Notes: generated by a model not told the origin, from the letters alone. A stretch of 64,000 nucleotides of DNA from Bosea vestrisii (GCF_030144325.1 NZ_CP126307.1:2232001-2296000); one strand, 5' to 3'; shown: positions 34,322 through 43,841, numbered from the stretch's first letter. Program-made: numbers and translations.

Positions 34322-35581
34322 ATGTCAGAGCAGTCACGAATCAAGGGCCTTTCGCGTCGCCAGACGTTGGCCGGGCTCGGCGGCGTGGCCACCGGCCTGA
34401 TCGCCAGCCCGGCGGTCATTCTCGCGCAGAGCGCCGAGGCGATCCGCTTCGGACATCTGACGCCGCGCACCGGCTTTCTCGGCCCGCTCGGCGAATACGG
34501 CGTCATGGCCGCCGATCTCGCCGCCGAGGAGATCAATGCCGCCGGCGGCATCAACGGTCGCAAGCTCGAACTGCTGAAGGAGGATTCGGTCAACCCGCAG
34601 ACCGCCTCGACCAAGGCCGAGCGCATGATCGAGCGCGACAAGGTCGCCTGCATCATCGGCGAGATTTCGTCGGCCTCCTGCCTGACGATCTCGCAGGTCG
34701 CGGCGCGCAACAAGACGCTGTTCCTCAACACCGGCGGCAATTCCGATGCGCTGCGCGGCGAGAACTGCAACCGCTACATGTTCCATGTCGAGCATCAGAA
34801 CTCGATGTATGTGAAGAGCTGCGGCCGCTCGCTGCTGGCCCAGGGGCTGGTCAAGGGCAAGAAATGGTTCTCCCTCACCGCCGACTACGCCTTCGGCCAT
34901 GACCTTAGCAAGGTCGCCAAGCGCTTCATGGAAGCCAATGGCGGCCAGTTCGCCGCCGACAAGCTGGTCCCGACCGATGCGACCGACTTCTCGGCGCTGC
35001 TGCTCGAGATTCGCGCGGCCAAGCCCGATCTCGTCATCTCCAATCTCGCCGGCAACCAGATCACCAACTTCCTCAAGCAGTATTCCGAATTCGGCCTGAC
35101 CTTCCCGATCGCCGGCTTCGGCTTCGACACGGCTTTGGCCTGGGCCGCCGGCAAGGACAATTTCGGCGGCACCTGGCCCTGCGTCTGGCATCATTTGATC
35201 GACACGCCCTCGACCAAGGCCTTCGTCGCCGCCTTCACCAAGAAATACGGCAAGCCGCCGGAGAACCAGGCCTGGGGCGACTATGTCGGCGTCAAGGTCA
35301 TGGCCCAGTCGATGAACGAGTTGAAGTCGATCGACACCGCCAAGATCCTCGAGCATCTCGAGAAGGGCGCGAAGTTCGACGTGATGAAGCCGCGCCAGGG
35401 CTATTTCCGCGCCTCCGACCACCAATTGATCAGCGAGATGTACACGATCACCGCCTTGCCGGCGGCGCAGGTCAAGAACCAGTGGGACCTCTTCACCTCC
35501 TCGCCCCCGGTCCCCGGCCCGAACGAGGACATGGAGGTCATCGCCACCCAGGGCGACGAAGCCGTCTGCAAGATGAGCTGA
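34322..35581 (+). CDS. Branched-chain amino acid type ABC transporter substrate-binding protein
   Basis: A 419-residue periplasmic binding protein of the LivJ type (peripla_BP_6 fold). The N-terminus has a Tat signal with twin arginines, LSRRQTLAGLGG, and a hydrophobic stretch ending near AILAQSAEA-like residues. The mature part starts IRFGHLTPRTGFLGPLGEYG and continues with AADLAAEEINAAGGINGR. The ATG at 34322 has a strong GGGAGG site, and an earlier frame start 57 bp upstream is rejected. Proteins of this type bind amino acids, amides, aromatic acids and other small carboxylates, so the ligand is not given by the family. It heads the importer operon. Confidence 0.92.
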   Translation: MSEQSRIKGLSRRQTLAGLGGVATGLIASPAVILAQSAEAIRFGHLTPRTGFLGPLGEYGVMAADLAAEEINAAGGINGRKLELLKEDSVNPQTASTKAERMIERDKVACIIGEISSASCLTISQVAARNKTLFLNTGGNSDALRGENCNRYMFHVEHQNSMYVKSCGRSLLAQGLVKGKKWFSLTADYAFGHDLSKVAKRFMEANGGQFAADKLVPTDATDFSALLLEIRAAKPDLVISNLAGNQITNFLKQYSEFGLTFPIAGFGFDTALAWAAGKDNFGGTWPCVWHHLIDTPSTKAFVAAFTKKYGKPPENQAWGDYVGVKVMAQSMNELKSIDTAKILEHLEKGAKFDVMKPRQGYFRASDHQLISEMYTITALPAAQVKNQWDLFTSSPPVPGPNEDMEVIATQGDEAVCKMS

Positions 35582-35590
35582 ATTCGTACG

Positions 35591-35697
35591 TCATTCTCGG
35601 GCGAAGCGAAGCGCAGACCCGAGAATCTCATGATGGGAAGGCGCCGGTTGGCGCCTCCTTCTGCCTGAGATGCTCGGGTCAAACCCGAGCATGACGA
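35591..35697. repeat. Extragenic palindromic element with GTCAT...ATGAC ends
   Basis: GTCATTCTCGGG at 35591-35602 pairs with CCCGAGCATGAC at 35686-35697 with one mismatch. Two internal hairpins form: 35594-35602 with 35619-35627, and 35672-35680 with 35684-35692. It separates the binding-protein gene from the LivH gene and might reduce downstream transcription, as REP elements do in importer operons. Confidence 0.7.
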
Positions 35698-35748
35698 GCA
35701 CTTCGCCCGGCAAACCACCTCACTGCGCAACCCCGCAAAGGCCATCCC

Positions 35749-36624
35749 TTGCTCACCCTTTTCATCCAGCAGGTGCTGAACGGGCTGCTCGACGGGGTCT
35801 ATTACCTCCTGATCGCGCTCGGCCTGTCGCTGATCTTCTCGCTCGGCGGCATCGTCAACCTGGCGCATGGCGCCTTCTATGCGATCGGCGCCTATCTCAC
35901 GATCGTGCTCGCGCCCCATATCGGTTTCGGCGGCGCCATCATCGCCTCGCCGGTGCTGGTCGCCCTGATCGGCATCGTCATCGAGCGCGGCCTGTTCCAG
36001 CGCTTCTACCGCTCTGACCCGATCCTCTCGCTGCTCCTGACCTTCGGCCTCGCCATGGTCGCCGAGCAATCCTTACGCATGATCTTCGGCGCGCCGCCGC
36101 TGTCCTTCTCGATTCCGCCGGCGCTGCGCGGCCAGATCTTCATCGGCGACTTCATCTATTCGCGCTATCGGGCGCTGCTGATCCTGATCGCCGCCGCCTG
36201 CGTGCTCGGCCTCTGGTTCCTGCTGCAGCGCACCGCCTTCGGCCGCGTCGTGCGCGCCGGCGTGCAGAACCCCGACATGGTCGGCGCGCTCGGCATCTCC
36301 CTGCAGCCCTACATGATGACCGTCGCCGGCATCGGCATCGGCCTTGCCGGCCTCGCCGGCGTGCTGCTCGCGCCGATCTATTCGATCCATCCGGCCATGG
36401 GCCAGGAGATCATCACGCCGGCCTTCGTCGTCGTCGTCATCGGCGGGCTCGGCTCCTTCTGGGGCGTCGTCGTCGCCGCGCTGATGGTCGGCCTGGTCAA
36501 GGGCATCACCATCGGCCTTGGCCTGACGCAATGGTCGACCGCGGTGATCTACCTGATGATGCTGCTCGTCCTGCTTTTCCGTCCGCGCGGCCTGTTCGGC
36601 GAGCGCATCCAGCGCTTCGAGTGA
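35749..36624 (+). CDS. Branched-chain amino acid type ABC transporter permease (LivH-like)
   Basis: A 291-residue inner-membrane permease with about eight hydrophobic segments. The N-terminus, FIQQVLNGLLDGVYYLLIAL, and LGGIVNLAHGAFYAIGAYL are hallmarks of LivH. The C-terminal GGLGSFWGVVVAALMVGLVK is the family loop that contacts the ATPase. The TTG at 35749 is the only start that includes the whole first segment. It is followed 7 bp later by the fused LivM-LivG-LivF gene. Confidence 0.93.
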   Translation: MLTLFIQQVLNGLLDGVYYLLIALGLSLIFSLGGIVNLAHGAFYAIGAYLTIVLAPHIGFGGAIIASPVLVALIGIVIERGLFQRFYRSDPILSLLLTFGLAMVAEQSLRMIFGAPPLSFSIPPALRGQIFIGDFIYSRYRALLILIAAACVLGLWFLLQRTAFGRVVRAGVQNPDMVGALGISLQPYMMTVAGIGIGLAGLAGVLLAPIYSIHPAMGQEIITPAFVVVVIGGLGSFWGVVVAALMVGLVKGITIGLGLTQWSTAVIYLMMLLVLLFRPRGLFGERIQRFE

Positions 36625-36631
36625 GGCCGTC

Positions 36632-39157
36632 ATGACCAGCTCCCAGCGCGACTATCTCCCGCTCATCCTTGCCGCCCTCGGCCTCGCCATCCTGCCCTCG
36701 CTGATGCATGCGGTCGGGCTCGGCACCACCTCGGCCACCGAGGTCGTGGTCTTCGCCATCGCCTGCATGGCGCTGAACATCCTCGTCGGCACGACCGGCC
36801 TGGTCTCCTTCGGCCATGGCGCCTGGTTCGGCATTGCCGCCTATGCCGCCGGCCTGATCCAGCGCAACTGGCTGCCCGGCCAGTTCGCCCTGCCGATCCT
36901 GCTCGCGGTCGCGCTCGTTGCCGTGATCGCCTTCGCCTTCGGCGCGCTGATCCTGCGTCGCAAGGGCGTCTATTTCTCGCTGCTGACGCTGGCGCTCGCC
37001 GCCATGATCTATTCGGTCGCCTTCCGCTGGACCTCGGTCACCGGCGGCGAAGACGGCTTAGGGGGCATCAAGCGCCCGCTCTTCGCCGGCATCGATTTCG
37101 AGACCGCCCTGCCCTTCTACATGCTGGTCGCGACGATCGGCTTTGCCGTGGTCTACGGCCTCTGGCGCTTCCATCGCTCGCCGGTCGGCACCGTCCTCGT
37201 CGCGATCCGCGAGAACGAGCAGCGCGCCCGCTTCCTCGGCTATGCGACGAACCGCTACAAGCTCGTCGCCTTCACCGTCTCGGCCGCGCTGACCGGGCTT
37301 GCCGGCACGCTCCTCCTCTTCAACAACCGCATGACTTCGGCCGAGCCGATCTCGGTCGCCTTCTCCGGCGAATTGCTGGCCATGGTGGTGATCGGCGGCA
37401 TGCGCTCCTTCCTCGGGCCGGCGCTGGGCGCGCTCTTCTTCGTCGTCTTCCGCGACTATCTCTCCAGCGTCACCGAGAACTGGCTGTTCTGGTTCGGCCT
37501 GCTCTTCGTCGCCTTCATCGTGTTCTCGCCGGACGGCCTTGTCGGTGTCGGCCAGCGCCTGCTCAAGCCTTTCCGCAAGCAGGTCGCAGAGGATGCCGCG
37601 ATGTCGGCCCGCAAGGCCGGCGCTGTCGAGCTCCCCGCTTTCATGAAGCCGAAGGATGCCGGCGACGGCACCATCCTGACTGCGACCGGCCTCGCCAAGA
37701 GCTTCGGCGGCATCAAGGCGGTCGAGAATGTCGATATCACCATGCGCGACCGGCGCCTGCATGCGCTGATCGGCCCGAACGGCGCCGGCAAGACCACGGC
37801 CTTCAACCTGATCTCCGGCCTGTTCAAGCCGGACCGCGGGCAGGTCCGCCTGCGCGATCGCGACATTGCCGGGCTCTCGCCGGAGGCGATCACCCGGGCC
37901 GGCATCGGCCGCGCCTTCCAGATCACCAACCTCTTCCCGACGCTCTCGGTCGCCGAGAACGTCCGGCTCGCCGTCCAGGCGAGAGCGCCCGAGCGCTTCG
38001 GCCTCTGGCAGACGGCCGGCGCCCTCGATCAGGTCAATGACGAGACCCGCCAGGTCATCGCGACCATGGGCCTCTCCGGCATCGAACAGGCGGAAGCGGG
38101 CTCGCTCAGCTATGGCGGCCAGCGCCTGCTCGACATGTCGCTCGCGCTCGCCACCAGCCCGCGCATCCTCCTGCTCGACGAGCCGCTCGCCGGCCTCGCC
38201 GCGGCTGAACGCGAACGCGTCGGCAACCTGATCAAGTCGATCTCGACCGAGTTGCCGGTGCTGCTCGTCGAGCACGACATCGACCGCGTCTTCGCCATCG
38301 CCGACCATGTCACGGTGATGAACGAGGGCTCGGTGCTGGTCGACGGCACGGTCGAGGATGCACGCTCCTCACCCAGGGTGCAGGAAATCTATATCGGCTC
38401 CGGCGCCCATGCGCTCGCCGAGAAGCCGCGCGAGAGCGCCGCCGGCTCCAAGGTCCTGCTGGGGCTCGATAAGGTCGACACCTTCTACGGCAAGAGCCAC
38501 ATCCTGCGCGACGTCACCTTCGGCGTGCACGAGAATGAGATCGTCGCTCTGCTCGGCCGCAATGGCGCCGGCAAGTCGACCCTGCTCAAGACCGTGACCG
38601 GCATCGCCCCGCCGGCCTTCGGCACGATCAGCCTCGCCGGCAGCGATATTGCCCGCCTGCCGCCGGCCCAGATCGCCCGCGCTGGCATCGCCTATGTGCC
38701 GCAGGGCCGCGGCCTCTTCGCCGGCATGAGCGTCAAGGACAATATGGAGCTCGGCCGTCTGCGTCGGCGCACCGGCAACGGCACCCATTGGGAGGACGAG
38801 AAGATCTTCGCCTTCTTCCCGCGCATCAAGCAGCGCTGGCATTCGCCAGCCGATTACCTCTCCGGCGGCGAACAGCAGATGGTGGCGGTGGCGCGCGCGC
38901 TCTCCGGCGACACCCGCGTGCTGCTGCTCGACGAGCCGTTCGAGGGCCTGGCCCCGGCGGTGGTCGAGGAGCTGTTCGAGGCCTTCGACAAGCTCAGGAG
39001 GGAGATCGCCATCGTCATCGTCGACCACCATCTCGACCTCGCGCTGGCGCTCTCCGACCGCACCGTCGTGCTCGAGCGCGGCCAGGTCACCCATATCGGC
39101 CCCTCGCGCGCCCTCAGCCAGGACCTCGCGCTGAGGCGGCAGGTGCTGTGGCTGTGA
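36632..39157 (+). CDS. Fused ABC transporter: LivM permease, LivG ATPase and LivF ATPase in one chain
   Basis: An 841-residue protein that joins three normally separate subunits. Residues up to about 320 are a LivM permease (MALNILVGTTGLVSFGHGAW, GVYFSLLTLALAAMIYS). Residues about 345-590 are a LivG ATPase with Walker A GPNGAGKTT, signature LSYGGQRLLDMSLALA and ILLLDEPLAGLAA. From about 605 to the end is a LivF ATPase with GRNGAGKST, LSGGEQQMVAVARAL and LLLDEPFEGLAP. All nucleotide-binding motifs are intact, so both sites should be active. With LivH and the binding protein it makes a complete importer. No stop codon or frameshift separates the parts, and linkers of about 20-25 residues join them. 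Confidence 0.94.
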   Translation: MTSSQRDYLPLILAALGLAILPSLMHAVGLGTTSATEVVVFAIACMALNILVGTTGLVSFGHGAWFGIAAYAAGLIQRNWLPGQFALPILLAVALVAVIAFAFGALILRRKGVYFSLLTLALAAMIYSVAFRWTSVTGGEDGLGGIKRPLFAGIDFETALPFYMLVATIGFAVVYGLWRFHRSPVGTVLVAIRENEQRARFLGYATNRYKLVAFTVSAALTGLAGTLLLFNNRMTSAEPISVAFSGELLAMVVIGGMRSFLGPALGALFFVVFRDYLSSVTENWLFWFGLLFVAFIVFSPDGLVGVGQRLLKPFRKQVAEDAAMSARKAGAVELPAFMKPKDAGDGTILTATGLAKSFGGIKAVENVDITMRDRRLHALIGPNGAGKTTAFNLISGLFKPDRGQVRLRDRDIAGLSPEAITRAGIGRAFQITNLFPTLSVAENVRLAVQARAPERFGLWQTAGALDQVNDETRQVIATMGLSGIEQAEAGSLSYGGQRLLDMSLALATSPRILLLDEPLAGLAAAERERVGNLIKSISTELPVLLVEHDIDRVFAIADHVTVMNEGSVLVDGTVEDARSSPRVQEIYIGSGAHALAEKPRESAAGSKVLLGLDKVDTFYGKSHILRDVTFGVHENEIVALLGRNGAGKSTLLKTVTGIAPPAFGTISLAGSDIARLPPAQIARAGIAYVPQGRGLFAGMSVKDNMELGRLRRRTGNGTHWEDEKIFAFFPRIKQRWHSPADYLSGGEQQMVAVARALSGDTRVLLLDEPFEGLAPAVVEELFEAFDKLRREIAIVIVDHHLDLALALSDRTVVLERGQVTHIGPSRALSQDLALRRQVLWL

Positions 39158-39175
39158 CGATGGTGGCCCTCCACC

Positions 39176-39321
39176 GTCATTCCGGGGCTTCGCGCAGCGA
39201 AGAGCCCGGAACCCATAACCGTTACCGATTCCGGAAGAAGCGTCGCCATTGTCGCGCCTTGCCCACGACCACCTGTGGTTATGGGTTCCGGGCTCACGCC
39301 TATGGCGTGCCCCGGAATGAC
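39176..39321. repeat. Long extragenic palindromic element with GTCATTCCGG...CCGGAATGAC ends
   Basis: The outer arms 39176-39188 and 39309-39321 pair perfectly (13 bp). An inner pair, 39203-39220 with 39277-39294, also pairs almost perfectly over 18 bp. The whole would fold into one long cruciform. It lies in the 202-bp gap between the transporter and the dehydrogenase gene. Confidence 0.75.
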
Positions 39322-39359
39322 GGAGAGGCTCCCGTGCGTCTGAACCTGGATATTTTCGC

Positions 39360-40301
39360 ATGACCAAGATCGCCATCGTCGGCTCGGGCCTGATCGGCCG
39401 TGCCTGGGCCACTGTCTTTGCCAGCCACGGCTTCGAGGTCGCGCTGCACGATGTGAAGCCCGACGCCGCCAAGGCCGCCCGCACCCATATCGGCAAGAAC
39501 CTCAGGGAGCTCGCTGGTCACGGCCTCGTCGATGATCCCAAGGGCTCGCTCGCCCGCATCCGCGTCGCCAAGGATCTTGCCGATGCGCTGAAGGGCGTCG
39601 CGCTGGTGCAGGAGAACGGGCCGGAAACGGTCGAGGCCAAGCGCGAGCTCTTCGCGCAGATGGATGCGCTCGCGCCGGCTTCCGCGATCCTGGCGTCCTC
39701 GACCTCCTTCATCATGGCCTCGACATTCTCGGAGGAGCTGAAGGGCCGGGCCCGCTGCCTCGTCGCCCACCCGGTCAACCCGCCGCATCTGGTGCCGATC
39801 GTCGAGCTCGCCCCGGCGCCCTGGACCGATCCCAGGGTCGTCACCAAGGCCAAGCGCATCTACGAGCAGGCCGGCCAGGTCGCGATCATGCTGCGCAAGG
39901 AAAAGCCCGGCTTCGTGCTCAACCGCCTGCAGGCGGTGCTGTTGGCCGAGGCCTTCCGCCTCGTCGGCGAGGGCGTCGCCAGCGCCGAGGATGTCGACAA
40001 GACGATCCGCGACGGGCTCGGCCTGCGTTGGTCCTTCATGGGGCCGTTCGAGACGATCGAGCTCAACGCGCCCGGCGGCATCCCCGACTACTGCGCGCGC
40101 TATTCGGAATCGCTCGACCGCATGGTCAAGTCGTCGGAGGGGCTCGGCAATCCGTTCAAGCCGGAGACCGTCGCCGAAGTGATGCGCGAATGGCGCGGCG
40201 CGCAGGAGGCCAGCCGCGTCAAGCGTCTGAGCGATTGGCGCGACAGCCGCCTCGCCGCCCTGCAGGCCCATAAGCGCGCGGCAAAGCGCAAGCCGGCGTG
40301 A
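39360..40301 (+). CDS. 3-hydroxyacyl-CoA dehydrogenase-fold hydroxyacid dehydrogenase (CRYL1/carnitine dehydrogenase-like)
   Basis: A 313-residue NAD-dependent dehydrogenase. The dinucleotide motif is IAIVGSGLIGRAWATVFASH, the Ser-rich SSTSFIMASTFSEEL precedes the catalytic His in VAHPVNPPHLVPIVEL, and the C-terminal domain has GLGLRWSFMGPFETIELNAP. The last motif matches lambda-crystallin/L-gulonate 3-dehydrogenase and is also close to L-carnitine dehydrogenase. These enzymes oxidise a beta-hydroxy acid to a beta-keto acid. The BKACE gene 34 bp downstream, which cleaves beta-keto acids, gives a direct link between the two steps. Confidence 0.88.
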   Translation: MTKIAIVGSGLIGRAWATVFASHGFEVALHDVKPDAAKAARTHIGKNLRELAGHGLVDDPKGSLARIRVAKDLADALKGVALVQENGPETVEAKRELFAQMDALAPASAILASSTSFIMASTFSEELKGRARCLVAHPVNPPHLVPIVELAPAPWTDPRVVTKAKRIYEQAGQVAIMLRKEKPGFVLNRLQAVLLAEAFRLVGEGVASAEDVDKTIRDGLGLRWSFMGPFETIELNAPGGIPDYCARYSESLDRMVKSSEGLGNPFKPETVAEVMREWRGAQEASRVKRLSDWRDSRLAALQAHKRAAKRKPA

Positions 40302-40335
40302 GTTTTTGAATAGGAATCAGCGAAGGACGTAACGC

Positions 40336-41268
40336 ATGGCCAAGAACCGCAAAGTCATCATCACCTGCGCCGTCACCGGCGCGATCCACACCCCGTCGAT
40401 GTCTCCCTATCTGCCGGTGACGCCGGAGGAGATCATCGACGCGGCCGTCGGCGCGGCCGAGGCCGGAGCGGCGCTGGTCCATGTCCATGCCCGCAACCCG
40501 GTGACCGGCCAGCCCGACCAGTCGCCGGAAGCCTTCGAGCCCTTCCTCAAGGTGATCAAGCAGCGCTCGAACTGCGTCATCAACATCACCACCGGCGGCG
40601 CACCGACCATGCTGGTCGAGGAGCGGCTCAAGCCCTGCGCCCATTTCAAGCCAGAGGTCGCCTCGCTCAACATGGGTTCGATGAATTTCGGGCTCTACCC
40701 GATGCTGAACCGCTTCAAGGAGTTCAAGCACGACTGGGAGCGGCCCTATCTCGAGGGCTCGAACGACCGCGTGTTCAAGAACACCTTCAAGGATATCGAG
40801 AATATCCTGACGACCTGTGCCGAGAACGGTACGCGCTTCGAGATCGAGTGCTACGATATCGGCCATCTCTACACGCTGGCCCATTTCGTCGACCGCGGGC
40901 TGGTGAAGCCGCCCTTCTTCGTCCAGTCGGTCTTCGGCCTGCTCGGTGGCATCGGCCCGCATCCCGAGGATGTCGCCCATATGAAGCGGACCGCCGACCG
41001 GCTCTTCGGCGACGACTATCACTGGTCGGTGCTCGGCGCCGGCCGCCATCAATTGCCGATCGCGGCGATGGCGGTCGCGATGGGCGGAAACCTGCGCGTC
41101 GGCCTCGAGGATTCGCTCTGGCTCGGCCCGGGCCAGCTCGCCAAGTCGAACGCCGACCAGGTCCGCGCCGCCCGCAAGATCATCGAAGGCCTCGGCCTCG
41201 AGATCGCGACGCCGGACGATGCCCGCGAGCAATTGCAGCTGAAGGGCGCCGACAAGGTCGCGTTCTGA
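40336..41268 (+). CDS. Beta-keto acid cleavage enzyme (BKACE, DUF849)
   Basis: A 310-residue TIM-barrel enzyme. Typical motifs are IITCAVTGAIHTPSMSPYLP, the metal-binding HVHARNP, the loop CVINITTGGAPTMLVEERL and NMGSMNFGLYP. Family members condense a beta-keto acid with acetyl-CoA to give acetoacetate and a new CoA thioester, and some act on dehydrocarnitine. Together with the upstream dehydrogenase it suggests a beta-hydroxy acid is oxidised and cleaved. Which acid is unknown; carnitine is one candidate among several. Confidence 0.9.
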   Translation: MAKNRKVIITCAVTGAIHTPSMSPYLPVTPEEIIDAAVGAAEAGAALVHVHARNPVTGQPDQSPEAFEPFLKVIKQRSNCVINITTGGAPTMLVEERLKPCAHFKPEVASLNMGSMNFGLYPMLNRFKEFKHDWERPYLEGSNDRVFKNTFKDIENILTTCAENGTRFEIECYDIGHLYTLAHFVDRGLVKPPFFVQSVFGLLGGIGPHPEDVAHMKRTADRLFGDDYHWSVLGAGRHQLPIAAMAVAMGGNLRVGLEDSLWLGPGQLAKSNADQVRAARKIIEGLGLEIATPDDAREQLQLKGADKVAF

Positions 41269-41364
41269 CAGGTCTCAACTCGCGTCCGGCGAGGTTGGCT
41301 CGTCGGATGCGGGTAGGATAAAGCTCGCGCCGACCCCAGAGCGAACCGGGCCGGCAGCGCAGGC

Positions 41365-43005
41365 ATGCACACCTTCACCTTCATCCTGATCCTGGTCATG
41401 GCCGTGGTGGCCTCGCAGCCGCTCACCCGGTTGTTCAGGATCGTCCCGCTCCCAATCGTCCAGATCGCGCTCGGCGCGGCCCTGGCCTGGCCGACCTCAG
41501 GCTTCCACACCAAGATCGAGCCGGAGCTCTTCCTCCTGCTCTTCATCGCGCCGCTGCTCTTCGCCGACGCCTGGGAAGCGCCCAAACGCGAATATCGCCG
41601 GCTGCTGCGGCCGATCCTGTCGCTGTATTTCGGCCTGGTCTTCTTCACCACCCTCGGCTGCGGCCTTGCCTTGCACTGGCTGGTGCCTTCAATGCCGCTG
41701 CCGGTGGCCTTCGCGCTCGCCGCGGTGCTCTCGCCGACCGATGCGGTCGCGGTCTCCTCCATCGTCGACAAGGAGAGCGTACCGAAGGACCTGATGCATA
41801 TCCTCGAAGGGGAATCGCTGCTCAACGACGCCTCCGGCCTGGTGATCTTCCGCTTCGCCACCGCCGCGGCGCTGACCGGCAGCTTCTCGCTCTGGCAGGC
41901 TTCGCTCGCCTTCCTCTTCGCCGTCGCCGGCGGCATCGCCGCAGGCCTGCTCGCAGTCATCGTGGTCTCCTGGGCGCTCAAGCTGCTGGCGAAGTTCGAC
42001 CGGATCCCGCCGGAGGCGCAGGTCCTGGTCGTGATGTTCCTGCCCTTCGCCGCCTTCCTCGCGGCGGAGGCCGTCCATGCCTCGGGCGTGCTCGCAGCCG
42101 TCGTCGCCGGTCTCACCGTCGGTCGCACGCGCACCGCCAACCAGCTCAGCGTTTCCGCCTACATGCTCGCCCATTCGTTCTGGACGATGCTCGCCTTCCT
42201 CCTCAACGGCACGCTCTTCGTGGTGCTCGGCCTGCAATTGCCGGCGATCATCCGTGCCGTGCCGCCGGCACTGACCAGCTCGCACTGGCTCTGGCAGCCG
42301 CTCGGCATCATCGTCGCGCTGACGCTCTGCCTGATCCTGCTGCGTTATCTGTGGATCACAGTTGCTGTCGCAGCGGGGCGTCTCGTCAGCCGGCTCAGGC
42401 GCGAGGTTCCGTTGAACGCCACCCTGCGTATCCGTCTTGCAAGCTCGATCGCGGGCGTGCGCGGCGCCGTCACGCTGGCCGGCGTCCTGTCCTTGCCCGT
42501 GCTCGCACTCGACGGCTCGCCCTTTCCAGGACGCGACGTCGCGATCTTCCTGGCCGCCGGCGTGATCCTGCTCTGGCTCGTGATCGCCAGTGTCGGGCTG
42601 CCGCCGATCGTGTGCGGGCTCGTTGTCGGACACGCCGCTCATGCCACCGAGGTGCGCAGGGCGCGCATCACCGCCACTGAAGCCGCGATCGCCCGCCTGG
42701 AGGGCGTTGCCCATCGTGGTGGTACCGACGGCGCCGCCACTGTCGACCAGGCTGTGGCGGAAGGCCTGATCGCGACTTACCGGCGCCGCCTCGCCTTACT
42801 CGACGACGGCAAGATGCCACAGGAGGAAGCGGTAACGCTACAAAGGGCCGAGGGTGCCTTGCGCCATGCCGCCCTGGCGGCGGAGCGCGAGGCCTTGCGC
42901 CGCCTGCTCAAGAGCGGCGACATCGACGACACCACCTTCAACGCGCTGGCGCACGAGCTCGCTTTGCACGACGTGCTCGCCGAGGCCAAGGCCAGATCCC
43001 GCTGA
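41365..43005 (+). CDS. Na+/H+ antiporter, CPA1 family
   Basis: A 546-residue inner-membrane cation/proton antiporter. About twelve hydrophobic segments cover the first 400 residues. The ion-binding region includes AAVLSPTDAVAVSSIVDK and ILEGESLLNDASGLVIFRFA, both characteristic of NhaP/CPA1 transporters. The last 130 residues are a charged cytoplasmic tail rich in Glu and Arg. It is a single gene, converging on tam with 9 bp between stops. Confidence 0.93.
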   Translation: MHTFTFILILVMAVVASQPLTRLFRIVPLPIVQIALGAALAWPTSGFHTKIEPELFLLLFIAPLLFADAWEAPKREYRRLLRPILSLYFGLVFFTTLGCGLALHWLVPSMPLPVAFALAAVLSPTDAVAVSSIVDKESVPKDLMHILEGESLLNDASGLVIFRFATAAALTGSFSLWQASLAFLFAVAGGIAAGLLAVIVVSWALKLLAKFDRIPPEAQVLVVMFLPFAAFLAAEAVHASGVLAAVVAGLTVGRTRTANQLSVSAYMLAHSFWTMLAFLLNGTLFVVLGLQLPAIIRAVPPALTSSHWLWQPLGIIVALTLCLILLRYLWITVAVAAGRLVSRLRREVPLNATLRIRLASSIAGVRGAVTLAGVLSLPVLALDGSPFPGRDVAIFLAAGVILLWLVIASVGLPPIVCGLVVGHAAHATEVRRARITATEAAIARLEGVAHRGGTDGAATVDQAVAEGLIATYRRRLALLDDGKMPQEEAVTLQRAEGALRHAALAAEREALRRLLKSGDIDDTTFNALAHELALHDVLAEAKARSR

Positions 43006-43014
43006 CTGCCGGCG

Positions 43015-43797
43015 CTACGCCCGAACCGCGAGGATGAACAGGCGCGGAAAGCGGAGCAGGACCTTGCCGTCCGGCTCGACCGGATAGGTTTTGGCGATCT
43101 TCTCGCGGTAGCGCGCGAGGAAAGCCTCGCGCTCCCCCACCGGCAGTGGGTCGATATAGGGCTTGAGGCCCGTGCTCTTGAACCACTCGACGATCGCATC
43201 GTGGCCGGCGAGCGCGTGGACATAGGTCGTCTGCCAGATATCGACCTGGCAGCCGGCCTCCATCAGCCAGCGCCGATAATCCGAGAACGAACCGATCACC
43301 GCCTTCGATTCCCGCGCATTGGCGAGACGATGAGCCCACGGCCCTTCGGCCGCGGCCTCGTCCATCGAAACATGCGAGGGTTCGCTGAGGTTGTTGGGCA
43401 TCTGCACGGCGAGCGTGCCACCGGGCGCCAGTGACTGCGCCAGCCGCGCGAACAAAGCGGGATGGTCGGGGATCCATTGCAGCGCTGCGTTGGCGAAGAT
43501 CAGGTCGTAGCGCCCGTCCGCCGACCAGGTCTCCAGATCGGCCAAGGTGAACGAGAGCTGCGGCAGGCGCTTGCGCGCCTTATCGAGCATGTCCGGCGAG
43601 GAATCGAGACCTTCGACCTTGGCATCCGGAAAGCGGGCGGCGACCAGTTCGGTGCTGTTGCCCGGCCCGCAGCCGAGATCGATACAGCGCTGCGGGTTGG
43701 TGAGGCGGACCCGCTGGATCAGGTCGAGCGGTGGGCGCGTCCGCTCGTCCTCGAAGCGCAGATACTGGTTCGCATCCCAGTCGACCTTGCCCGTCAT
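43015..43797 (-). CDS. tam: Trans-aconitate 2-methyltransferase
   Basis: A 260-residue SAM-dependent methyltransferase that esterifies trans-aconitate, a side product that inhibits aconitase. The N-terminus VDWDANQYLRFEDERTRP is a Tam hallmark. The SAM site is CIDLGCGPGNSTELVAARFP, followed by VEGLDSSPDMLDKARKRLP and LIFANAALQWIPDHPALFAR. Length matches the E. coli enzyme. It is monocistronic or the last gene of its unit. Confidence 0.93.
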   Translation of the reverse strand: MTGKVDWDANQYLRFEDERTRPPLDLIQRVRLTNPQRCIDLGCGPGNSTELVAARFPDAKVEGLDSSPDMLDKARKRLPQLSFTLADLETWSADGRYDLIFANAALQWIPDHPALFARLAQSLAPGGTLAVQMPNNLSEPSHVSMDEAAAEGPWAHRLANARESKAVIGSFSDYRRWLMEAGCQVDIWQTTYVHALAGHDAIVEWFKSTGLKPYIDPLPVGEREAFLARYREKIAKTYPVEPDGKVLLRFPRLFILAVRA

Positions 43798-43841
43798 CGC
43801 GCCTGCTCCGTCCGTCCATCCGGCGCCGACGGCCTACGCCC

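Noticed and set aside
39176..39321. Long inverted repeat considered as insertion-sequence ends or a tRNA-like structure
   Set aside because: No transposase frame lies between the arms, and there is no cloverleaf or CCA-type end. A nested extragenic palindrome explains it.
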